Of a DNA stretch of 64,000 nucleotides, positions 33,039 to 44,410 are shown in pieces. How positions within the stretch are numbered: the first letter of the stretch is position 1; each line of letters begins with the position of its first letter. The stretch covers positions 29,894 through 93,893 of the forward strand of contig JBFWUN010000013.1 in the NCBI GenBank assembly GCA_050247235.1, in the 5' to 3' direction. The notes below the pieces were generated by a model. It worked only from the letters and a program-made list of their open reading frames with translations, did no database searches and was not told the origin of the DNA. Made by a program: the position numbers and the translations under genes. This DNA is from CAIKBL01 sp050247235 (GTDB lineage Bacteria > Pseudomonadota > Gammaproteobacteria > Ga0077536).

Positions 33039-34470
33039 CGGCCGAACGCTCCGTGCGGGTGCCGGTCCAGTCCAGGTGAAAATACCGGCCGCGCGGAGCG
33101 TCGACGCGCTCGTAGGTATGCGCACCGAAATAGTCGCGCTGCGCCTGCAGGAGGTTCGCGGGCAGCCGCGCGCTGCGATAACCGTCGAAGAACGCCAGCG
33201 CCGCGCTGCAGCCGGGCAGCGGAATGCCGCGTTCCACGCCGAAACCCACCGCGCGTCGCCAGCCGGCGGCGTGACGCGCGAGCTCGTCCGCGAAGAATTC
33301 ATCCACGAGCAGGTTGGCAAGTGCCGGATCGCGGGCATAGGCAGCCTTGATGCGATCGAGGAACCGGCTGCGGATAATGCAACCGCCACGCCACACGAGC
33401 GCGATGTCGCCGAACGCGAGCTGCCAGCCGTAATGCGCGGCGGCGGCCGCAAGCAGCATGAATCCCTGCGCGTAGGACACGATCTTCGCGCAGTACAGTG
33501 CGGACTCGACCGCCTCGACCATGTCCGCCGCCGCCGCGCCGTCCCCGGTCACGCCGCCGCGGCCGAGGATCCTGGCCGCAGCTTCGCGTTCGGTCTTCAG
33601 GGTGGACAGGAACCGGCTGCTGACGGCCTCGGTGATGAGGGTCAGCGGCACCCCGAGATCGATCGCATTGCGCGCCGTCCAGCGTCCGGTGCCTTTCTGC
33701 CCGCTCGCATCGAGCACGTCATCGATGAACAGCCCGCCCTGCGCGCCTCGCACGCCGAGGATGTCCGCGGTGATTTCGACCAGGTACGATTCGAGCGGCC
33801 CGGTGTTCCAGCGTTGAAACGTGGCTTGCAGTGCGTCTGGCGTGAGCCCGACCCCCTCGCGCAACAGCTGGTACGCTTCCCCGATCAGCTGCATGTCGCC
33901 GTACTCGATCCCGTTGTGGACCATTTTCACGTAGTGTCCGGCGCCGCCGTCGCCGATCCACTGGCAGCACGGCGCACCGTCAACCTGGGCCGCGATGGCC
34001 TGGAACATCGGCTGTATGCGTGGCCACGCTGCCGCGGCCCCGGCCGGCATCAGCGACGGTCCGTGCCGCGCGCCTTCCTCGCCGCCCGAAATGCCCATGC
34101 CGATGTAATGGATGCCGTGTTCGCGCAGCATCGCCAGGCGCCGATCGGTGTCCTCCCACAGTGAGTTGCCACCGTCGATCACGATGTCGCCCGCGGCGAG
34201 CAGCGGCAGCAGCTGCTGCAGCTGCGCGTCGACCGCCGCACCCGCCTGGATCATCAGCAGGCAGACGCGCGGCGGCGTCAGCGCGGCGACGAACGCTTCC
34301 AGCGTGGCACAGTCGACGAGCGGCAGGTGCGGATGCCCGGCAACCAGCTGCGCGGCTTTCGCGCGCGTACGGTTGTGGACGGCGACGGTGAATCCGTGGT
34401 CCGCCAGGTTGAGCGCGATGTTGCGGCCCATGACCGCGAGTCCGATGACGCCGATGTCCGCCTGTTGCAT
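33031..34470 (-). CDS. gnd: 6-phosphogluconate dehydrogenase, decarboxylating
   Basis: 479 residues, full length. GVIGLAVMGRNIALN at the N-terminus, IDGGNSLWEDT, the SGGEEGARHGPSLMPAG loop and MVHNGIEYGDMQL are the expected motifs. It oxidises and decarboxylates 6-phosphogluconate to ribulose 5-phosphate with NADP. An in-frame GTG 12 bases upstream is an alternative start; the ATG is preferred because GAGGTG lies 9 bases before it. It is the first gene of the three-gene operon. Confidence 0.95.
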   Translation of the reverse strand: MQQADIGVIGLAVMGRNIALNLADHGFTVAVHNRTRAKAAQLVAGHPHLPLVDCATLEAFVAALTPPRVCLLMIQAGAAVDAQLQQLLPLLAAGDIVIDGGNSLWEDTDRRLAMLREHGIHYIGMGISGGEEGARHGPSLMPAGAAAAWPRIQPMFQAIAAQVDGAPCCQWIGDGGAGHYVKMVHNGIEYGDMQLIGEAYQLLREGVGLTPDALQATFQRWNTGPLESYLVEITADILGVRGAQGGLFIDDVLDASGQKGTGRWTARNAIDLGVPLTLITEAVSSRFLSTLKTEREAAARILGRGGVTGDGAAAADMVEAVESALYCAKIVSYAQGFMLLAAAAAHYGWQLAFGDIALVWRGGCIIRSRFLDRIKAAYARDPALANLLVDEFFADELARHAAGWRRAVGFGVERGIPLPGCSAALAFFDGYRSARLPANLLQAQRDYFGAHTYERVDAPRGRYFHLDWTGTRTERSADE

Positions 34471-34555
34471 GGCCTGTTTCACCTCGATCGGCCCGGGTTG
34501 GCCAGGAGGATAGCGGCGCGGCGCGGCAGGAGCTGAACGCGCTCCCGACACCGGA

Positions 34556-35133
34556 TCAGGGGTACAGCTTGCTCACTGTCCAGGTGTCGCCGTCACGCTG
34601 GTACTGCGTCCGATCGTGCAGGCGGAACGCGCCTTCCGCCCAGAATTCGATCGCATCCGGCACGACGCGGTAGCCGGACCAGAACGGTGGTCGCGGCACG
34701 GTGCCGAAGCCGAAACGCGCGGCGAACTGCGCCACCCGCTTCTCCAGCGCGAACCGCGTCTCGAGGACCTGCGACTGCTGTGATGCCCACGCGCCGATCT
34801 GGGAATCACGTGGCCGGCTTGCGAAGTACGCATCGGCTTCGGCGTCGGACACGAGTTCGATGGCGCCTTCCACCCGCACCTGCCGGCCAAGCGACTTCCA
34901 GTAGAAACACAGCGCGGCGACGGGGTGGCGCCGAAGTTCGCCGCCCTTCCGGCTCTCGAGGTTCGTGTAGAACACGAAGCCTCTGGTGTCGAACCCTCGC
35001 AGCAGCACCATGCGGACAGAGGGTCGTCCGTCAGCGCCGACCGTGGCGACGGAGGCCGCTGAAGGGTTGGTCGGTTCCTGACGTTCGGCATCCGCCAGCC
35101 ACGCGGCGAACCATTCGAACGGATCGCGCACGC

Positions 35134-35137
<4 letters not shown>
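34556..35137 (-). CDS. pdxH: Pyridoxine/pyridoxamine 5'-phosphate oxidase
   Basis: 193 residues, somewhat shorter at the N-terminus than E. coli PdxH (218). RMVLLRGFD (42-50), FYTNLESRKGGEL (56-68), SQIGAWAS and PPFWSGYRVVPDAIEFW are family motifs for FMN and substrate binding. It makes pyridoxal 5'-phosphate. The ATG at 35137 overlaps the purA stop as ATGA; the longer frame to 35209 lies inside purA and is not used. Confidence 0.94.
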
Positions 35138-36429
<1,292 letters not shown>

Positions 36430-36466
36430 AGCCTGTTCCCCGCAAAATGAATGATCGGGCGCCGTT

Positions 36467-37651
36467 TCACGCCCGCGGCGCGACCTGCCAGCGTCCGTCG
36501 ATCTCCCTCAGCTCTTCCGCGCAGCCCGCGTCGCGCGCGTCGCCCGCCTGTCCCGGCAGCGCCTGCACGACCACGCGTCCCGCCTGGCGCAGCGCGCCGA
36601 TCGCGGAGACCAGCCGCGGATCACTGCCGGCGGGCGCAAACACGCGGGACACACCCGCCCGCGGCAACGAGCTGATCGCGGCGAGGAGTTTCAGATCCGT
36701 GCTGAACCCCGTCGCGGGGCGTGCCCGTCCGAAGAACGCACCGACGTTGTCGTAGCGGCCACCCCAGGCGATGGCCCGTCCGAGACCGAGGGTGTAGGCC
36801 GCGAACATGATGCCGGTATGGTAGTGATAGCCGCGGAGCTCGGCCAAGTCGACGTGCACGGTCGCCTCCGGACAGCGGTGCGCGAGTCCGTCCACCAGGT
36901 CGGCAAGCGCACGCACGGCTGCGGTGACGACCGGCGGCGCTGCGCGCAGCCGGTCCTGCGCCTCGCGCACGACCGCGGCATCGCCGTTCAGCCGCAGCAG
37001 GTCGCGGAACATCGCCGCAGTCGCCGACGCCACGCCCGCCTGGCCGAGCAGTTCGTCCACCTCGTCGCGCGCCTTGCGCAGCAGCGCGTCGAGCAGCGCC
37101 GCGTCCGCGGCCTCGGACAGGCCGGCGGCCTGTGACAGCCCCCGGAAGATCCCCATGTGACACAGCTCGAGCGTGACGTCGCGCACGCCCACCTGCGCGA
37201 GCAGCGCCAGCAGCAGCGCCTGGACCTCCGCGTCAGCGTCGATGCCGGCATGTCCGTAGAGTTCCGCGCCGACCTGCAGCGGATTGCGCGACCCCGCGAA
37301 CTTGTCGGGACGCGTATGCAGGATGGGCCCGAGGTAGCACAGGCGCTGGGGTCCCGGCACGGGCAGCCGGTGCGCATCGATACGCGCGATCTGCGGCGTG
37401 ATGTCGGCCGGGATGCCGAGCATGCGTCCGCTGATCTGGTCGGTGATCTTGAAAGTCTGGATCTCGAGATCCTCGCCGACGCCGGACAGCAGCGAATCCA
37501 GGAACTCGACGACGGGGGGCTGGCACAGCTCGTAGCCCCAGCAGGCCAGCAGGTCGAGCGCGCGCCGCCGCAGGTTTTCGAGGTGCGCGGCCTCCGGCGG
37601 CAACTGTTCGTCCACCCCGTCCGGCAGCAACCAACGACTTCGCGCACTCAC
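36467..37651 (-). CDS. hisZ: ATP phosphoribosyltransferase regulatory subunit
   Basis: 394 residues resembling class II histidyl-tRNA synthetase catalytic cores (LPDGVDEQLPPEA, PPVVEFLDSLL, RADITPQIARI-type segment, GGRYDNVGAFFGRARPATGFSTDL) but without an anticodon domain. HisZ joins short-form HisG for histidine biosynthesis. Start is GTG at 37651 with GAGG 6 bases before it, 2 bases after the DUF2065 stop, so coupled. hisG is not in the window. Confidence 0.92.
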   Translation of the reverse strand: MSARSRWLLPDGVDEQLPPEAAHLENLRRRALDLLACWGYELCQPPVVEFLDSLLSGVGEDLEIQTFKITDQISGRMLGIPADITPQIARIDAHRLPVPGPQRLCYLGPILHTRPDKFAGSRNPLQVGAELYGHAGIDADAEVQALLLALLAQVGVRDVTLELCHMGIFRGLSQAAGLSEAADAALLDALLRKARDEVDELLGQAGVASATAAMFRDLLRLNGDAAVVREAQDRLRAAPPVVTAAVRALADLVDGLAHRCPEATVHVDLAELRGYHYHTGIMFAAYTLGLGRAIAWGGRYDNVGAFFGRARPATGFSTDLKLLAAISSLPRAGVSRVFAPAGSDPRLVSAIGALRQAGRVVVQALPGQAGDARDAGCAEELREIDGRWQVAPRA

Positions 37652-37653
37652 GA

Positions 37654-37845
37654 TCAACCTCGCACCGCGTACAACAACATCAGTCCGCCCACCATGCTGA
37701 CCAGGCCGAGCATCCGCAGCCCACGGTCGCTGAACTGCTGGATCGCGTGCAGCGACTCGCGAAAACCCCGGGGATTCAGGAACGGCAGCACACCTTCCAG
37801 GACGAGCCAGAGGGCGAGCGCCGCGCCGAAATCGTTCCAGGCCAT
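37654..37845 (-). CDS. DUF2065 (YjeT-like) small membrane protein
   Basis: 63 residues with two hydrophobic helices (ALALWLVLEGVLPFLNP and MLGLVSMVGGLMLLYAVRG) and the conserved LEG.LPFLNP pattern. Function unknown; commonly found between hflC and hisZ or purA. The ATG at 37845 has GGAG upstream and matches relatives better than the start at 37866. Confidence 0.85.
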   Translation of the reverse strand: MAWNDFGAALALWLVLEGVLPFLNPRGFRESLHAIQQFSDRGLRMLGLVSMVGGLMLLYAVRG

Positions 37846-37902
37846 GCACTCAGCTCCATCGCACACCGGCGCTCGCGCCGGCAGTCGATGCCGCGCGCCC
37901 GC

Positions 37903-38760
37903 TCAACGCGGGGCGGGTGAATTGAAGTACCGGAAGAACTCCGAATCCGGCGCCAGCAGCATCACGTCCTGCCTGGACCCGAAGCTTTCGCGGTACGCGT
38001 TCAGGCTGCGGTAGAACGTGTAGAACTCGGCGTTCCGCCCGTAGGCGCCGGCGTAGATCGCGGCCGCCGTCGCGTCGCCTTCGCCACGCAGGATCTCGGA
38101 GTCCCGGTAGGCCTCGGCGCTGATCACGGAGCGCTGCCGGTCGGCGTCCGCGCGGATGGTCGTGGCCTCGCGTTCACCACTCGCGCGATTCTGACGTGCC
38201 ACCCGCGAGCGCTCCGAACGCATGCGTTCGTAGACCGAGTTGTTCACTTCGGTCGGGAGATCGATCCGCTTCAGGCGGACGTCGACGATCTCGATGCCGA
38301 GTTCCTCGCCGAGATCCTTGGTGCCCGTCAGGATGCCGCGGATCGAGCCGCGGTCGCCCGCCACCACCTCCTGCAGCGAGCGCTTGCCGAACTCGTTGCG
38401 CAGTCCGTCGTTGACCTTCTGGTAGACCAGGATCTGCGCGCGTCGCGGGTCTCCGCCGGTGGCGAGGTAGAAACGCACCACGTCGTTGATCTTCCAGCGG
38501 ACGAAGGAATCGACCAGCACGTCCTTTTTCTCACCGGTCAGGAAACGCTGTGGCTCGAATTCGATGGTCTGCAGGCGGCTGTCGAACTTCACGACGTTCT
38601 GGTAGAACGGAATCTTGAAGTGCAGCCCCGGCTTGAGATCGGCCCGCCTGATCTCGCCGAGCTGGAACAGGATCACGCGCTCCTGTTCGTAGACACTGAA
38701 CATGCTGAGCGACGCGATGAACACGCCGACCGCAATTGCCAGGAGGATTCGCGGCAGCAT
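37903..38760 (-). CDS. hflC: HflC, FtsH-protease modulator subunit
   Basis: 285 residues: one N-terminal transmembrane helix (LLAIAVGVFIASLSMFSVYEQERV) and an SPFH/band 7 domain, then a coiled region rich in Arg, Ala and Glu. With HflK it forms a periplasm-facing cage around FtsH. The ATG overlaps the hflK stop (ATGA). Confidence 0.95.
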   Translation of the reverse strand: MLPRILLAIAVGVFIASLSMFSVYEQERVILFQLGEIRRADLKPGLHFKIPFYQNVVKFDSRLQTIEFEPQRFLTGEKKDVLVDSFVRWKINDVVRFYLATGGDPRRAQILVYQKVNDGLRNEFGKRSLQEVVAGDRGSIRGILTGTKDLGEELGIEIVDVRLKRIDLPTEVNNSVYERMRSERSRVARQNRASGEREATTIRADADRQRSVISAEAYRDSEILRGEGDATAAAIYAGAYGRNAEFYTFYRSLNAYRESFGSRQDVMLLAPDSEFFRYFNSPAPR

Positions 38761-39920
38761 CAGCGTGTCCCCCGCAGCCGGCCGTTGTCACGCAGGCGGG
38801 CGGCCGCATCGGCCGGCAGATCGTAGACATCCGGATCCGGCACGGCCTCCGCCGTGTCCCGTGCCGCGCCGGCTGCCGGCGCGCGGCGCTCGAGCAGCTT
38901 GTCGAGCGGGAGGTAGGTCACGTTGCTGCCGGCCGCGCCGTCCATCAGGACCTTCTGGCTGCTGCCGAGCACCGCCTCCACCGTTTCGAGATACAGGCGC
39001 CGGCGGGTCACTTCAGGTGCCGCCTCGTAGGCGGTCAGCAGCTGCGTGAAGCGCTGCGCTTCACCTTCCGCCCGGGACACGACCTGCGCCTTGTAGCCCT
39101 CGGCTTCCAGCCGGATTCGCGCGGCCTCCCCCTGTGCCCGTTCGACGTTCTCGTTACGGTACGCCTCGGCCTCGTTGATCTTGCGCTGCTTGTCCTCGCG
39201 CGACTTGATCGCATCGTCGAACGCGGACTTCACATCCTCGGGCGCCGTCGCGCTCAGCATGTTCACGCTCGTGACTTCGATGCCACTCTGGTACATGTCG
39301 AGCATCTCCTGCAGCAGCGCACTGGCGTCGGCGGCGACCTTCGCGCGACCTTCGTTGATCACGAAATCGAACGTGTTGCCCCCGATGGTTTCGCGGATCG
39401 CGCTCTCCGCCGCGCGCTGCACGGTCTGGTCCGGATCCGCAATCTTCAGCAGGTAGCTCGCCACGTCCTTGATGCGGTACTGCACCGCGAGTTCGAGCTG
39501 CGTGATGTTCTCGTCCTTCGTCAGCATCGTCGCGTTGACGCTGAATCCGCGGATCTGCTCGATGTTGACCTTGACGACCTTCTCGATCGGCCGCGGGAAA
39601 CGGAAGTGGGGCCCGGGCTGCAGGGTCGTCGCGTACTTGCCGAACCGCAGCACCACGCCGCGCTCCGCGGAATCGATTCGCCAGAACATCTCGTAGATGA
39701 GTGCCGCCACCGCGATCACGGCAATCAGCACCAGGGTGGACGCGGAGGCTTCGCCCGGGCCGCGCCCGGCACCGCCACCACCCCGCGGGCGCCGCCCGAA
39801 CATCGCGCCGAGCTTGTTCTGCATCTTGCGTACGAGCTCGTCCAGGTCGGGCGGGCCCGGTTCGTTCCGCCGGCCGCCCCACGGGTCCCGGTTGTTGTCG
39901 TTCGGTTCGTTCCAACCCAT
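38760..39920 (-). CDS. hflK: HflK, FtsH-protease modulator subunit
   Basis: 386 residues with the Gly/Asn/Pro-rich cytoplasmic start (MGWNEPNDNNRDPWGG), a transmembrane helix at about 65-85 (STLVLIAVIAVAALIYEMFW), the SPFH domain and a coiled region. It pairs with HflC. No clear ribosome-binding site precedes the ATG. Confidence 0.95.
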   Translation of the reverse strand: MGWNEPNDNNRDPWGGRRNEPGPPDLDELVRKMQNKLGAMFGRRPRGGGGAGRGPGEASASTLVLIAVIAVAALIYEMFWRIDSAERGVVLRFGKYATTLQPGPHFRFPRPIEKVVKVNIEQIRGFSVNATMLTKDENITQLELAVQYRIKDVASYLLKIADPDQTVQRAAESAIRETIGGNTFDFVINEGRAKVAADASALLQEMLDMYQSGIEVTSVNMLSATAPEDVKSAFDDAIKSREDKQRKINEAEAYRNENVERAQGEAARIRLEAEGYKAQVVSRAEGEAQRFTQLLTAYEAAPEVTRRRLYLETVEAVLGSSQKVLMDGAAGSNVTYLPLDKLLERRAPAAGAARDTAEAVPDPDVYDLPADAAARLRDNGRLRGTR

Positions 39921-39983
39921 TAAATAGACTCGATTTTGAATGTGGCGGGGCCCGGCGGATTGTAGGGTGTCACCTGATCCACT

Positions 39984-41252
39984 TCAACGCGGATTCTCGG
40001 TGTCTGCGTGGAGATGCGACCAACGTGCGTCGCTCACCGTGATGTCGAGCGCCCACCCGCCGTGTTCGAGAGGCTCCTCGTGGAGCACGGCACCACTGGC
40101 GTAGAGCTGGGCGCGCACTCTTCCGGCACCGGCCGGCAGTTCGATGCGCCGGCGCTGCTTCGCCCGCTCGAGATGATCGGCCACTGCCTGCTTCAGCAGG
40201 TCCATGCCCGCCCCGGTGTGCGCCGATACCCAGACGCGCAGCGGCTGACCATCGGCGGCCGGCGCCACGCGGGGTGTCGGATCGGAGGTGGTGTCGATCT
40301 TGTTGTAGACCTCGATCACCGGCGTCGCGCCCGCGCCGATCCGCTCGAGGACCCCCTGGACCTCGGCGCGGCGCAACGCGAGGTCGTCCGCACTCGCGTC
40401 GATGACGTGCAGCAGCAGGGTCGCGTCCTTGGTCTCGTCGAGCGTCGCCTGGAACGCGGCGATGAGTTCCGGCGGGAGGTCGCGGATGAACCCCACGGTA
40501 TCGCTCACCAGCACCGGGTGCTCGCCCGGCACGTTCATGCGCCTGAGCGTGGTGTCGAGGGTGGCGAACAGCTGGTCCGCCGCGAAGGTGTCGCTGGCGG
40601 TCAGCCGATTGAACAGGGTCGACTTGCCGGCGTTGGTGTACCCGACGAGCGCCGCGGTGGACAGCGCCGCGCGCTTCCGGGCACGCGTGCCCTGCGCGCG
40701 CTGGCGGCGCACGCGGTCGAGCTTCTCGCCGAGCTGCTTGATGCGACGTCCGATCAGGCGGCGGTCGGTCTCGAGCTGCGTCTCGCCGGGACCGCGCAGC
40801 CCGATGCCGCCGCGCTGTCGTTCCAGGTGCGTCCAGCCGCGGACCAGGCGGGTGGAGAGGTGGGTGAGCTGTGCCATCTCCACCTGCAGCTTGCCTTCGA
40901 ACGAGCGGGCACGCTGCGCGAAGATGTCGAGAATGACGCCGGTGCGGTCGAGCACCCGGCACCCGAGCAGGCGCTCGAGGTTGCGTTCCTGCGCCGGCGA
41001 CAGCGCGCGGTCGAACAGCACCACGTCGGCCGTGTGCGCGGCGACCACTGCCTTGATCTCCTCGGCCTTGCCTTCACCGACGAAGTGCTTGGGATCGGGG
41101 CGGTCACGCCGGGCCGTCACGGTGGCGACGACCGTCACCCCTGCCGAGACGGCCAGGTCGTGAAACTCGGCGGGGTCACCCGGTCGGGCCGGGGGCGCCA
41201 GTTCGACATTGACGAGGACCGCGCGCTCGCCCCCGCGCGGCCGTTCAAACAA
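39984..41252 (-). CDS. hflX: GTPase HflX
   Basis: 422 residues. The N-terminal HflX domain has the VGEGKAEEI nucleotide-binding segment, then the G1 loop GYTNAGKST (204-212) and G3 DTVGF (251-255). HflX splits stalled or stress-hibernating ribosomes. It follows hfq by 24 bases. Confidence 0.95.
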   Translation of the reverse strand: MFERPRGGERAVLVNVELAPPARPGDPAEFHDLAVSAGVTVVATVTARRDRPDPKHFVGEGKAEEIKAVVAAHTADVVLFDRALSPAQERNLERLLGCRVLDRTGVILDIFAQRARSFEGKLQVEMAQLTHLSTRLVRGWTHLERQRGGIGLRGPGETQLETDRRLIGRRIKQLGEKLDRVRRQRAQGTRARKRAALSTAALVGYTNAGKSTLFNRLTASDTFAADQLFATLDTTLRRMNVPGEHPVLVSDTVGFIRDLPPELIAAFQATLDETKDATLLLHVIDASADDLALRRAEVQGVLERIGAGATPVIEVYNKIDTTSDPTPRVAPAADGQPLRVWVSAHTGAGMDLLKQAVADHLERAKQRRRIELPAGAGRVRAQLYASGAVLHEEPLEHGGWALDITVSDARWSHLHADTENPR

Positions 41253-41276
41253 GCGTCATCCCTCGCGGCAACGGGA

Positions 41277-41522
41277 TCAATCCTCTTCCTCGGTCTCGCC
41301 GTCCGCCCGTGGCAGCTTCACGTTGCGGGCCGGGACCACCGTCGAGATGGCGTGCTTGTAGACCATCTGGCTCACCGAGTTCTTGAGCAGGATGACGAAC
41401 TGGTCGAAGGATTCGATCTGCCCCTGGAGCTTGATGCCGTTGACGAGGTAGATGGAAACGGGGATGCGTTCCTTGCGCAATGCATTCAGGTAGGGTTCCT
41501 GGAGCGATTGACCTTTGCTCAT
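41277..41522 (-). CDS. hfq: RNA chaperone Hfq
   Basis: 81 residues with the Sm1 and Sm2 motifs; GQIESFDQFVILLKNS and the RNA-binding YKHA are present. The C-terminal tail is very short and acidic (GETEEED), unlike the long disordered tail of E. coli Hfq. AAGGAG precedes the ATG. The core is of the gammaproteobacterial form. Confidence 0.97.
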   Translation of the reverse strand: MSKGQSLQEPYLNALRKERIPVSIYLVNGIKLQGQIESFDQFVILLKNSVSQMVYKHAISTVVPARNVKLPRADGETEEED

Positions 41523-41732
41523 GTCGGTTCTCCTTGTTATCGAAGTCTGAAAGCCTGTTCCAGGCGTGGCCGCGCCGGCGGCGAGATTCCGGTGGCTCTC
41601 GCGGCGGCGGGCGACGCTTGCGCAGGCTCAGAGCCGCGGACCTGCGTGTTGTCAGTTGAGTATCACCGTTCACCCGCGTTTGGGCGGGCGCGGCGGTCCC
41701 CGGGGCACCAGCGGCTGCGTCCGCCGGTTGCG

Positions 41733-42701
41733 TCAAGTATAAGCGACAAACGCGTCTGCGGTCCGGGCCGCAAGCGCTGCACGGAGCCTGTCCATGAGCA
41801 TGCGATCGGCGCTGTCCCACCACGTGGCGTCGGCAAGCGCCCGGAACCACGTGAACTGTCGCTTGGCGAGCTGGCGGGTGGCAGCGACGCCTGCTTCGAC
41901 CATCGCCTCGCGGGTCAGTTCACCCGCCAGGTATCGCCATACCGCGCGATAGCCCACCGCGCGCATCGCGGGCGTGTCCGGTCCCAGGTCCCCGCGCGCC
42001 CGCAGCGCCGCCACTTCGTTGACGAAGCCCCGCTCCAGCATGGCGTGGAAGCGCTGCTCCACTCGGGTGTGCAGCACTGCGCGATCGGCGGGTGCGAGCA
42101 CCCAGTTCAGCATCGGCATCGGCGGCCCGGGCCGGTCGTCGGCGAGCCACGCGCTCATGGTTCTTCCGCTCGTGGCGTGGATTTCGAGTGCGCGCAGAAT
42201 CCTTTGCGGGTCGTGTGGATGGATGCGGGCCGCGCGCGCGGGGTCGAGCGTCGCCAGTCGCGCGTGCAGTGCCACGCTGCCGCGCGCCGCAAGCTCCGCC
42301 TGCAGCGCGTGGCGGACGTCCGGCGGCGCGGCCGGGAGGTCGGTGAGGCCCTGTTGAAGCGCTTTGAAATACAGGCCCGTCCCGCCCACCAGCAGCGGCA
42401 CGCGACCGCGCGCACGGATGGCCGCGATGGCGCGCAGCGCGTCCGTGCGGAAGCGTGCCGCCGAGTAGGCCTCGCCCGGATCGCAGATATCGACCAGGTG
42501 GTGCGGGATCGCGCGGCGTTCGAAGGGGGTCGGCTTGGCGGTCCCGATGTCCATCCCGCGATACACCAGTGCGGAATCGACGCTGACGATTTCGACCGGG
42601 AATTCGCGGGCAAGCGCGAGCGCCACGGCCGACTTGCCCGCGCCCGTCGGTCCCATCAGGCAGACCAGCGGGACGTCCGTTGGTGCGCGTGTCTCAGCCA
42701 T
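41733..42701 (-). CDS. miaA: tRNA dimethylallyltransferase
   Basis: 322 residues. P-loop GPTGAGKS (17-24), DSALVYRGMDIGTAKP and RQLAKRQFTWFR are canonical. It adds the dimethylallyl group to A37 of UNN-reading tRNAs. The start overlaps the mutL end by 8 bases. Confidence 0.96.
   Translation of the reverse strand: MAETRAPTDVPLVCLMGPTGAGKSAVALALAREFPVEIVSVDSALVYRGMDIGTAKPTPFERRAIPHHLVDICDPGEAYSAARFRTDALRAIAAIRARGRVPLLVGGTGLYFKALQQGLTDLPAAPPDVRHALQAELAARGSVALHARLATLDPARAARIHPHDPQRILRALEIHATSGRTMSAWLADDRPGPPMPMLNWVLAPADRAVLHTRVEQRFHAMLERGFVNEVAALRARGDLGPDTPAMRAVGYRAVWRYLAGELTREAMVEAGVAATRQLAKRQFTWFRALADATWWDSADRMLMDRLRAALAARTADAFVAYT
41736..41741 (-). promoter_or_regulatory. Possible -10 box for hfq
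   Basis: TATACT on the minus strand at the very end of miaA, with no good -35. It would give hfq a leader of about 200 bases. The 210-base miaA-hfq gap holds no gene; promoters within or after miaA are known for hfq in other bacteria. Confidence 0.3.
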
Positions 42702-44361
42702 TGCGGGCGACCAGGCGTGCGAGCGCCGCGCTGTCCAGGACCGCGCGGTGGCGCGCACGCACCACCGCGGGCGCCAGCCGATCCAGCCAGTCCGCGAGCG
42801 CGGACGGTGCGTCCGGCAGCCGCAGCGCGGCGGCGCAGGCCGCGGCTGTCGCCGCCGCGGAGGGCTCGGCCAGGGCCCCGCCGCGCACCAGCGACGCCAC
42901 GAGCGCGTCGCCGTCCACGTCCGGAAGCGCCGCGGGCACTTCCCGCAGCACCCACTGGCGCGGTCCGATGGGCTCGAACACCAGCCCGTGCTGCGCCCAC
43001 GCCGCGAGCCCGAGCGCGCGCTCCGGGCCCGGCGGCGGCGGCACGCGCACCGGGAAGGCAAGCGCGCGCGTGGCGACGCGCGGCCCGGCGGTCGCCAGCA
43101 CGTCGGTGACCATTCCCTGCAGGTCAAGGAGCTCGAGCGACTCCGCCGACGCTGACCGGGCGATGTAGCGCGACCCGATCCGCACATGGTCGGCACCTGC
43201 CTCGCGGCGATCCGCGGATGCCTCGTGACGCGCCATGCCCGGCGACACGGTGTCGCGCCAGCCGGACCTACCGAGGCGCGGACGGTCCTCGGCCACCTGC
43301 AGCGTCGGCGGCACGCCGCCGCCCGCCGGGCTCGGCGTCGTGTCCGTCGTCAACTCAGCCGCCAGCGCCTCGCGCGTTGCGGTGTACACCATGTCATGCA
43401 CGTCGCGCACGTGACGGAAGCGGACTTCCGTCTTGTTCGGATGCACGTTGACGTCCACCGCGGTCGGCGCGGTTTCCAGGTGCAGCGCAAAGCTCGCGTA
43501 ACGGCCCGGCGCGAGGGTGTCCCCGAACGCGAGCCGCACCGCGTGCAGCAGCTGGCGATCGCGCACGAGCCGGCCGTTGACCGCCATGAACTGGAGATCC
43601 GACTGCCCGCGCGCCAGGGCCGGCGGCGCCACCCAACCGGATACGCGCACGCCGGGCCCGCGCACGTCGACGAAGCGTGCGCCGCGTGCGAACGGTGCGC
43701 CGAAGACCGCGCGCCAGCGCTGCGCGTTCGAACGTTCGTCCCGCGCGGCCGGCGCGTGCCACTGGCGGCCGCGGTCCGGCACCAGCGTGAACGTCACCGC
43801 CGGATTGGTGAACGCGAGGCCACGCACGAGCTGCTGGATGACGTGGGTTTCGGTGTCCGGGCTGCGGAGGAAGCCGCGCCGCGCGGGCACGTTCGCAAAC
43901 AGCGCGCGCACCTCCACGCGGGTGCCGCGCGCGCGTGCCGCAGGCTGCGTGTCCGGCAGCGCGGCACCCGCGCGGGCGAACAGCGCGTGGCCATGGATCG
44001 CCCGTACCGCCCGCGAGGTGAGGCTCACGTCGGCCACCGCCGCGATGCTCGCGAGCGCCTCGCCCCGGAACCCGAGCGAGACGATCCCGTCCAGATCCTC
44101 CGTGCGCGCAATCTTGCTTGTGCAGTGGCGGGTCAGCGCGAGCGCCAGTTCTTCGCCGGCAATGCCCGCGCCGTCGTCGTCCACGACGATCGTGTCCACA
44201 CCGCCGCCGCGCACCTCGATGCGAATCGTACCGGCGCCCGCATCGAGACTGTTCTCGACGAGTTCCTTGACGATGGAGGCCGGCCGCTCGACGACCTCGC
44301 CGGCCGCGATCTGGTTGATCAGCTGATCGGGCAGCGGTCGAATCGGGCGCGCGACGGGCAT
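42694..44361 (-). CDS. mutL: DNA mismatch repair protein MutL
   Basis: 555 residues. The GHKL ATPase motifs ENSLDAGA, DDGAGI, GFRGEAL and HPNKTEVRF are intact. No DQHAxxE-type endonuclease motif was seen in the C-terminal dimerisation domain, as in E. coli-type MutL working with MutH. The stop overlaps miaA. Confidence 0.95.
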   Translation of the reverse strand: MPVARPIRPLPDQLINQIAAGEVVERPASIVKELVENSLDAGAGTIRIEVRGGGVDTIVVDDDGAGIAGEELALALTRHCTSKIARTEDLDGIVSLGFRGEALASIAAVADVSLTSRAVRAIHGHALFARAGAALPDTQPAARARGTRVEVRALFANVPARRGFLRSPDTETHVIQQLVRGLAFTNPAVTFTLVPDRGRQWHAPAARDERSNAQRWRAVFGAPFARGARFVDVRGPGVRVSGWVAPPALARGQSDLQFMAVNGRLVRDRQLLHAVRLAFGDTLAPGRYASFALHLETAPTAVDVNVHPNKTEVRFRHVRDVHDMVYTATREALAAELTTDTTPSPAGGGVPPTLQVAEDRPRLGRSGWRDTVSPGMARHEASADRREAGADHVRIGSRYIARSASAESLELLDLQGMVTDVLATAGPRVATRALAFPVRVPPPPGPERALGLAAWAQHGLVFEPIGPRQWVLREVPAALPDVDGDALVASLVRGGALAEPSAAATAAACAAALRLPDAPSALADWLDRLAPAVVRARHRAVLDSAALARLVARNG

Positions 44362-44410
44362 GCCGCGTAGTGTAGCGCGCCCCCGTGGACCATCCGCGCC
44401 GACCGCGCGC

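Noticed and set aside
40008..43109. Plus-strand open frame of 1033 codons antisense to hflX, hfq and miaA
   Set aside because: Antisense to highly conserved housekeeping genes; composition is low-complexity Arg/Gly/His.
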